45,604 bases of DNA from Rhodovibrionaceae bacterium (GTDB taxonomy: Bacteria; Pseudomonadota; Alphaproteobacteria; Kiloniellales; DSM-21159), in NCBI GenBank assembly GCA_028279885.1, contig JANQMX010000008.1:1-45604 (forward strand), in the 5' to 3' direction. Both the position numbers and the translations under genes were made by a program. How positions within the stretch are numbered: the first letter of the stretch is position 1; every line of letters starts with the position of its first letter. Below the pieces are notes generated by a model. The model did no database searches, was not told the DNA's origin, and saw only the letters and a list, made by a program, of their open reading frames with translations. This document shows positions 40,498 through 45,604 of the stretch, in pieces.

Positions 40498-42285
40498 TCA
40501 GTCACTCATTTCGGAGAGGAGGTGTTGAACTGGCTTAGGTAGTTCGCTTGAGGCTATGCCTGTGCCGCGAACGTGGCGGGCAGTGAAGTACTCTTGTATT
40601 GCCCGATGGCTGAACTTCACAGGTACGCTTACCAATCGACGCTGTGTTACGGGAAACAGGAGAGAGAACCCAGCGATGGCAGTGATGTCCACTCCAGTCT
40701 TCCCAAAGATATCCGCAAATACTCCGACAACCTTTTCCGAATCAATCGTCTCCACTAGCTCATAGCTCGCTTCCCTATGAATGAGCATCAGCGCAGCTGT
40801 CCGCTCCATCAGGAGCATAATCTTCTCCACAAAGCTGGAACGGTCTATGATGTCTACCTGGGTCAGACGAGGCACGGCCAAGTCGCGCGCAATCTTTCGT
40901 CTCGTCCATTTGCCAATAGTCTCTGCTGCGCTATGCGTTCCATCCTGCCCTTCTGCAACAAGCTGGGCGATCATTTGCAGAAACAGAGGATGGTGAAGCA
41001 ATTCCCGCGGCCAGGAAAGTTGTTCCTTTCCATCGATTTTCGAGCGCAACAATTTGAGCCGATCACGGCGGTCGTCGGAACTTCTGTTAGCGGCTTGGTC
41101 AAGGAACAGCTTCACTTCGCGATCACCCCAAGATTCAAGACGGAACAGGTGCGCATCTCGGGAAGGCGCGGCCTTGCGCGTCAACTCGTCGAGGACTTCG
41201 CCGAAATTGCCGATTGTCGCGTCGAAGTGCTCTTGCCGCGTCGTCAGGACAATGGCGCAACGCAGTTCCGCTAGCGTGTTAGCAAGCGTCGTCATTCCGA
41301 GGGTGGTAGAGAAGATCCGATTCTCATCGAGACCATCGAGTACAAGGACGGCGTTCGTCTTGGGGCGGGACAGTGCGGAGCGCAGGGTTGGGCCGGCAAG
41401 GGTCTCAAGCAGGATGCGATCATCATCTTCAAAGTCGTCAAATAGATGGAGTGACTGAAGCACACCGCGAAGCAACAGGTTCGTGCCGACCGTATCGCTC
41501 ATAGGAAACTGCATGTCCGCGCAACGCGCGAGTATAACGACCCGCCCCCCTTGAAGAGCTGCATGCAGCGCTGTTGTTGATTTTCCACTACCGAACGCAC
41601 CCGTCAGTAAGGTCCAACGGGTTTTGTCCGAAGGGATCACCAAGTGTGCGACTTCAGCGCGTACCTGCTTTATCTTCTCGATTTTCGGTGTGGACCACTT
41701 TTCCAGGATAAGACGGTGTTCGGATACGGGAACCTGCGGGACATGTACCGATCCAAATTCAAAGACGCGTTCGATCTGCTCAAGTAGGCGCTTGGATTCG
41801 GCACGAAGGCGGTGGCCGATCAACTCATCTAATCGTTTACGTGCATCGGCGACCAGCGACTGCCGGTTCCAATGGCGAATGTTCCCAGCCCTTCCCTGGA
41901 GAACTAGGGAATTCAGTTCGTCATCGATCTGCCCAACAATCTTCTGATTGGAACCTGTGCGATTGTGAATGAGCACAAACTGATCGCATGTGATATCTGA
42001 CTCGCGGAAACTATTTATCGAGTCGCGAATTTGACGGTAGTGGTCCGCCGTGAGCTCCCGGTCGGAGTAGAATCCCTTGCATTGAACAGCGCAGGACAAA
42101 CGGCTGCCAGTGTCTGGGGTTACTAGGTCGATGCCTGCACGATCGTATTTCTTCAGCTTTGTCGGTTGTACCATAGACGGCCAAAACAATCGGAGTAGCG
42201 GAAGAACCAATCGTTCAAAATCCCGATCTGTTGCTACTGCCATTTGACCCCGTAGTTTCTCCCATGCCCCCATGTTGTTTTCCAT
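40498..42285 (-). CDS. Mrr-like nuclease fused to NACHT/STAND NTPase, putative anti-phage protein
   Basis: This protein has about 595 residues. Residues 20-110 look like an Mrr/PD-(D/E)xK nuclease (DFERLVLPLL, GIDLV with Asp53, VQCKG with Gln68-Lys70). Residues 200-470 form a NACHT/STAND NTPase: Walker A GAFGSGKST (229-237), Walker B LVLDGLDE (314-321) and VLTTR (346-350). It ends with the winged-helix motif FSHRAIQEYFTARHV (558-572) and only about 25 further residues, so no repeat-type sensor is present. Such fusions act in Avs-like abortive anti-phage defence. The ATG at 42285 has GGGAG close by; the frame is open to a TTG at 42396, with another ATG at 42336. The gene is clearly less GC-rich than its neighbours, which suggests transfer. 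Confidence 0.8.
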   Translation of the reverse strand: MENNMGAWEKLRGQMAVATDRDFERLVLPLLRLFWPSMVQPTKLKKYDRAGIDLVTPDTGSRLSCAVQCKGFYSDRELTADHYRQIRDSINSFRESDITCDQFVLIHNRTGSNQKIVGQIDDELNSLVLQGRAGNIRHWNRQSLVADARKRLDELIGHRLRAESKRLLEQIERVFEFGSVHVPQVPVSEHRLILEKWSTPKIEKIKQVRAEVAHLVIPSDKTRWTLLTGAFGSGKSTTALHAALQGGRVVILARCADMQFPMSDTVGTNLLLRGVLQSLHLFDDFEDDDRILLETLAGPTLRSALSRPKTNAVLVLDGLDENRIFSTTLGMTTLANTLAELRCAIVLTTRQEHFDATIGNFGEVLDELTRKAAPSRDAHLFRLESWGDREVKLFLDQAANRSSDDRRDRLKLLRSKIDGKEQLSWPRELLHHPLFLQMIAQLVAEGQDGTHSAAETIGKWTRRKIARDLAVPRLTQVDIIDRSSFVEKIMLLMERTAALMLIHREASYELVETIDSEKVVGVFADIFGKTGVDITAIAGFSLLFPVTQRRLVSVPVKFSHRAIQEYFTARHVRGTGIASSELPKPVQHLLSEMSD

Positions 42286-42463
42286 TTCTCCCGTTGTTGA
42301 GACCTGTTTCTTCAACGCCGCGCCCAGGTGGTTCATCCGGAAAGGGTTGGGTTTGATAGTTGTTTCAGTGTCCCAACTGAGAATAGAAGCTGGCAACAGT
42401 CTTGTACTCTAGCGAGATAGAGAATTTTTTGTCTCCTCCCTAGGACAGATAACCATCCAGGAT

Positions 42464-42634
42464 GACAGCTACCTGGGAACCCTTGGGGGCCGCCAGCAGA
42501 TGCTGGGTCTGAAGGAGGGGCGCACGGTCTTCGAGGATCTCAACTTCCAGACCCGGCCGTTCTACTACGGCGACCCGTGGTTTCTGGCGCCTTCCATCCG
42601 CTACTACCGCTGGCGCGACGCCCAGAACCGTTAG
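42464..42634 (+). pseudogene. 3' fragment of a second FAD oxidoreductase
   Basis: In this frame one reads YLGTLGGRQQMLGLKEGRTV and onward to RYYRWRDAQNR and a TAG. This is the C-terminal end of the oxidoreductase at 38600 with only three amino-acid changes over the last 46 residues. Nothing upstream of about 42475 matches. It is a scrap of a gene copy left at the right border of the inserted block. Confidence 0.75.
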
Positions 42635-42688
42635 GGACTTTGGCTGTGCGGACGTTCAAGCCGACGAGCCGCGGCGGGCGAGGGCAAG
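42493..42688 (+). repeat. Right copy of imperfect direct repeat flanking the NACHT block
   Basis: This 196-base partner of 39757-39951 holds the oxidoreductase scrap, a 21-base gap and the end of the intact LysE gene. Both copies have the same order and almost the same length, so they arose from one ancestral gene junction. Confidence 0.85.
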
Positions 42689-43282
42689 TCCGACGCCGGC
42701 GCCGACCATCATACCGCCGGACACCCGCGCCACCGCCTTGAGCGCGCGCGGGCTGCTGAGAAAACGCCGCGCGCCACCTGCCGCGACGGCCCAGAGCGCG
42801 GTGACGCTGAAGGCGATCACCAGGAAGGTCGGCACGATGATCGCGAGCTGGGTTTCCAGGGGGCGGGAGGCGTCGATGAACTGCGGCAGGAAGGCGGCGA
42901 TGAAGATCAGGCTTTTGGGATTGGGAATGGTGATGATCAGGCCTTGCAGGAAGAGGTTCCGGCCCGACACCGCGGGCGCGGTTCCTGTGGCGATGGCATT
43001 GGCGCTGCGCCACTGCTTGATGCCGAGGTAGATCAGGTAGGCGGCGCCCGCCCAGCGGACCCATTCGAAGGCCTCGGCCACCACGTGCAAAAGGGAGGCG
43101 AGGCCGATGACGGCCACCGCGAGCTGCACCGCGACGCCGGTCGTCGCACCAGCCACCGTCACCAGGGCACGGTGCCAGCCATGGGTAATGCCGTGGGCCA
43201 TTGTCAGGAGCACGCTCGGTCCGGGCAGGGAGATCATGATGGCCGTGGCAATCACGAAGGCAACGAAGATCTCCCAATCCAT
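42656..43282 (-). CDS. LysE family exporter, copy 1
   Basis: This 208-residue inner-membrane LysE/RhtB-type exporter has about six helices and begins MDWEIFVAFVIATAIMISLPGPSVLLTMAHG, the family signature with the PGP motif. The middle contains IPNPKSLIFIAAFLPQF. It exports amino acids or similar metabolites. The ATG at 43282 fits the family start; the frame is open 15 codons further. It ends inside the right direct repeat, and its last ten codons are repeated at 39919. Confidence 0.9.
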   Translation of the reverse strand: MDWEIFVAFVIATAIMISLPGPSVLLTMAHGITHGWHRALVTVAGATTGVAVQLAVAVIGLASLLHVVAEAFEWVRWAGAAYLIYLGIKQWRSANAIATGTAPAVSGRNLFLQGLIITIPNPKSLIFIAAFLPQFIDASRPLETQLAIIVPTFLVIAFSVTALWAVAAGGARRFLSSPRALKAVARVSGGMMVGAGVGLALARRGSSA

Positions 43283-43364
43283 GCTCTGGTGTCCTTTGCT
43301 TGGGTGCGTCTCATCGACATCTAACACCGCTGCGGATTCAGCAGCAACCGCGGTGGGTGGCCAT

Positions 43365-43964
43365 TCAGCTTCGGGTCAGCGCCAGCGCGACGGAGGCCAC
43401 GAGCATGATGGTGAACAGCAGGTTGGCGATCCGCCCTGCGATGGGGTGCTTGAGCACAAGCGAGAAGCTGGCGCCGAAGATCAGCCATGCGGTGTTGACC
43501 AGGAGGATGACCAGGACCAACGCGGCAATCTTACCGACCGCATCGAGCACGAGGTCGAAGGGGAAAAGCTGGTGACCCGAGTAGACAGCGCCGATCGCCG
43601 CGAAGGCCTTTGGGTTGGCGATGGCCAGCGTGAAGCCAGCTGCCAAGGACGGCGATGGTGCATTGGCTGAACCCTGTCCAAGCACCGGGGCGGTCGCGAT
43701 ACGAAAAGCCAGGTAAAGGATGTAGGCCGCCGCCAGGATAGTGATGGCCGTCACCAGCGCCGGTTCCGCCAGGATGAGGCCGGTCACCCCGGTCGCGATC
43801 ATCAGCAGCACCGCTGAGGTGCCGGCTACGATCCCGGCGAGGTAGCGCAGGCCTGCGCGTGCCCCGAAGGCAGCGCCGATCGCGGCGCAGCTCAGCGTCG
43901 CCGGTCCCGGGCTGCCCATCAACGGCAGCGCGGCCAGCCATAGCAGGACCAGATCGTGCGCCAT
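43365..43964 (-). CDS. LysE family exporter, copy 2
   Basis: This 199-residue LysE-type membrane protein starts MAHDLVLLWLAALPLMGSPGPATLSCAAIGAAFG, with PGP, and has LAIANPKAFAAIGAVYSG in the middle, the counterpart of NPKSLIF in copy 1. The ATG at 43964 has GGAGGG just upstream; the longer open frame is a shadow. It lies back to back with the AraC regulator, which probably controls it. It is too different from copy 1 to be a recent duplicate. Confidence 0.9.
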   Translation of the reverse strand: MAHDLVLLWLAALPLMGSPGPATLSCAAIGAAFGARAGLRYLAGIVAGTSAVLLMIATGVTGLILAEPALVTAITILAAAYILYLAFRIATAPVLGQGSANAPSPSLAAGFTLAIANPKAFAAIGAVYSGHQLFPFDLVLDAVGKIAALVLVILLVNTAWLIFGASFSLVLKHPIAGRIANLLFTIMLVASVALALTRS

Positions 43965-44049
43965 TTGCCCTCCTACAGTGCGAGGCGCATCATCAAGGCA
44001 CGATCGCATGGGAGGGGTCTTGAACGTTCGTGCAGGGAGCGCCGGCGAG

Positions 44050-44847
44050 ATGCGGGAGAGCTGGATGCATTGGATGCCCGGTTCGGAGGGCATCGAGCGG
44101 GCCAGCGCCTTCTTCCGCGGTGTGTCCTTCTCTCCCCATCGCCATGACAGCTATGCCATCGGCTATACGACGCGCGGTGTGCAAGCCTTCGACTATCGGG
44201 GAGAAAGCCGCGCTTCCTCCGTCGGCGACGTTTTCGTCCTGCACCCGGACGAGCGACATGATGGTCGCCAGGGCACGGATGAAGGTTACGGATACCGCAT
44301 CGTCTATCTGGAGCCGGCGCTTATCGCCGAGGCGCTGTCTGGCCGAAGCCTTCCCTTTATCGCCGGGGCCGTAACCGACGACGGGCGCTTGCGCACTGCG
44401 GTCCACGAACTCTTTCCCGACCGCGCCGAGTGCGACGACACGCTTTACCGCAGCGGCGCGCTCACTGGGCTTGCCGATGCGTTGCTGGCTGAGGCCGGTG
44501 GCAGGTGCGAGCGGGTGATCTCTCTAGACCACGCGAGGCTTCGCCGCGTGCGCGAGCACCTCTTGGCATCGTTGCCGCAAGGGGTTTCCATGACCGAGCT
44601 TGAGCAAGCCCACGGCATGGATCGCTTTGCCCTGGCGCGCCAGTTCCGTGCCGCCTTCGGAATCAGCCCGCATCGTTTTCTGATCCTGCGACGTCTGGAC
44701 CTTGCAAAGCGCCGCATTCTCGAGGGGCAGTCCCTGGCCGAGGCAGCTTTGTCGGCAGGCTTCGCCGACCAGAGCCACATGACCCGGCGCTTCCGACAGG
44801 CTTATGGGTTATCGCCGGGGCGGTGGAGACTGCTGCTGCAACGTTAG
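44050..44847 (+). CDS. AraC family transcriptional regulator with cupin sensor domain
   Basis: This regulator of about 265 residues has an N-terminal AraC-binding cupin (FSPHRHDSYAIGYTTRGVQAF, then VGDVFVLHPDERHDG) and a C-terminal double helix-turn-helix (MTELEQAHGMDRFALARQFRAAFGISPHRFLILRRL, then LAEAALSAGFADQSHMTRRFRQAYGLSPGRWR). The frame is open to a GTG at 43978, only 14 bases from the divergent LysE start. The ATG at 44050, with GGGAG ten bases before it, leaves room for promoters and fits relatives. It likely activates the LysE exporter next to it in response to the exported compound. Confidence 0.9.
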   Translation: MRESWMHWMPGSEGIERASAFFRGVSFSPHRHDSYAIGYTTRGVQAFDYRGESRASSVGDVFVLHPDERHDGRQGTDEGYGYRIVYLEPALIAEALSGRSLPFIAGAVTDDGRLRTAVHELFPDRAECDDTLYRSGALTGLADALLAEAGGRCERVISLDHARLRRVREHLLASLPQGVSMTELEQAHGMDRFALARQFRAAFGISPHRFLILRRLDLAKRRILEGQSLAEAALSAGFADQSHMTRRFRQAYGLSPGRWRLLLQR

Positions 44848-44924
44848 GGCGCCTCGTTCTCGCGCGGTGCGATGCGCGGCCTTTCATCCTAAAAGCCGAC
44901 GGCCTTGGTTATGGCCGGATGCCT

Positions 44925-45503
44925 CTAGATAATGGCCAGGGGGCTCGGGCCGTTTGGCGCAGGGAAAGCCGCGTCCAAGGTCTTGAGGTCCGCCGGGTCG
45001 AAGGCGAGGCCGAGCGCCGCCGCATTGGCTCTGACGTGCCCCAGGTTGGCTGCCTTCGGGATGGCGATCATGCCCTCCTGGCGCAAGACCCACGCCAGGG
45101 CGACGGTCGCGGGTGCCACCCCGTGCTTTTCCGCGATGTCCTCCACCGCCGGCTCCAGCAAGATCTCGCCCTGGCCGAGCGGTGAATAGGCCATGATCGG
45201 GGTGCGCTGCTCGCGGCAGCGCGGTATCAGATCCCACTCGATGCCGCGCTCGCCCAGGTGATAGAGCACCTGGTTGGTTGCGCAGGCATGGCCGCCATCC
45301 AGTGCCCAGAGCTCGGCCATGTCAGACGCATCGAAGTTACTGACGCCCCAAGCGGCGATCTTGCCGTCGCTCTTGAGCTGTTCGAAGGCTTTGACCGTCT
45401 CTGCCAGCGGCACCGAGCCGCGCCAGTGCAGCAGATAGAGATCGATGGTCTCGACGCCGAGGCGCTTCAGGCTGCGTTCGCAGGCGGCGACGGCCCCCCG
45501 TCG
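44925..45503 (-). pseudogene. Aldo/keto reductase lacking its N-terminal third
   Basis: The C-terminal two thirds of an AKR-superfamily enzyme are intact: RRGAVAACERSLKRLGVETIDLYLLHW, WGVSNFDASDM, YSPLGQGEIL, VALAWVLRQEGMIAIPKAA and the end PLAII. The His of LLHW (the fourth residue of the Asp-Tyr-Lys-His set) is present. The first roughly 80-90 residues with catalytic Asp, Tyr and Lys are absent, and coding similarity stops at about 45503, where unrelated sequence begins. The open frame runs a few codons further to an ATG at 45521, but that is not AKR sequence. The gene is most likely dead. Confidence 0.75.
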
Positions 45504-45604
45504 AGAGCAGGGGAATCGCACATGAGTAATGAATTCCTTGTGCTTGAGTGGGCCGTAGATTCTGTAAGGTCTTCTGACATGTGGGGAGGCCTAAATGGAA
45601 GAAT
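45503..45604 (+). mobile_element. Edge of probable inserted element that cut the aldo/keto reductase gene
   Basis: From about 45503 onward the sequence is more AT-rich and has no relation to the interrupted gene. A strong GGGGAGG ribosome-binding site at 45582-45589 leads into an ATG at 45595. This looks like the end of an insertion sequence or island with its first gene, but the element is cut by the window and its family cannot be named. Confidence 0.4.
45595..45604 (+). CDS. Start of an unknown gene, running off the window
   Basis: Only ATGGAAGAAT (Met-Glu-Glu) is visible, five to six bases after GGGGAGG. The position just inside the presumed element suggests a transposase or other element gene, but no product can be named. 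Confidence 0.3.

Noticed and set aside
40356-40538. A 60-codon plus-strand frame after the transposase remnant
   Set aside because: It continues the transposase C-terminal region in a shifted frame and overlaps the NACHT gene end; probably not a gene.
39757-42688. Direct repeats as target-site duplications of a transposon
   Set aside because: They are 195-196 bases long, diverged, and made of host gene ends, unlike the few bases duplicated by a transposase.

Overview
The window comes from a GC-rich alphaproteobacterial chromosome, most likely a Rhodospirillales-type or related heterotroph. The grounds are the codon usage, two TRAP-type transporters, an alphaproteobacterial Zur-box motif ahead of a znuCBA operon, and families such as CaiB/BaiF CoA-transferases, cobalt-type nitrile hydratase and G3E GTPases. 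No replicon origin, rRNA or CRISPR array is visible, and there is one tRNA-Ser(GCU).

Layout. 1-3.3 kb: end of an SMP-30-like lactonase, a DMT exporter, a small ferredoxin-like protein missing a cluster cysteine, and a GlxA-type regulator. 3.3-6.6 kb: a zinc-uptake operon reading leftwards (Zur box, leader peptide, 44-aa membrane peptide, znuC, znuB, znuA), followed by an internally deleted DUF1826 remnant. 6.7-10 kb: an unrecognised secreted protein, two VOC proteins and a GNAT acetyltransferase. 10.4-18.1 kb: a six-gene catabolic operon (CoA-transferase, aldehyde dehydrogenase, SDR, TRAP dctP-dctQ-dctM) and its divergent IclR regulator, with a palindromic operator between them. 18.3-22.6 kb: tRNA-Ser, a small conserved protein, two related glutathione transferases around a trans-sulfuration PLP enzyme, and a DMT exporter. 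22.7-24.4 kb: cobalt nitrile hydratase (alpha, beta, activator). 24.4-27.5 kb: a TakP-like TRAP system. 27.7-29.1 kb: an alpha/beta hydrolase and a ribosome-hibernation-type protein. 29.1-39.9 kb: a peptide/nickel-type ABC importer divergent from an operon of an M81 metallopeptidase, an amidohydrolase, a CobW-like GTPase and a FAD oxidoreductase.

39.9-42.7 kb is the most unusual stretch. It is a more AT-rich block of about 2.5 kb bounded by imperfect 195/196-bp direct repeats. Each repeat carries the 3' end of the FAD oxidoreductase and the 3' end of a LysE exporter. Inside are a decayed IS5-type transposase and a gene for an Mrr-like nuclease fused to a NACHT/STAND NTPase, a candidate anti-phage protein with almost nothing after the NTPase module. 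The window ends with two LysE exporters, an AraC regulator, and an aldo/keto reductase cut off at its 5' end by foreign sequence that holds the start of another gene.

Functionally the region is a patchwork of uptake and catabolic modules (organic acids by TRAP, peptides or metal chelates by ABC, nitriles by nitrile hydratase), metal homeostasis (zinc import, a metallochaperone-like GTPase beside metalloenzymes), small-molecule export, and one recently disturbed defence-island site.
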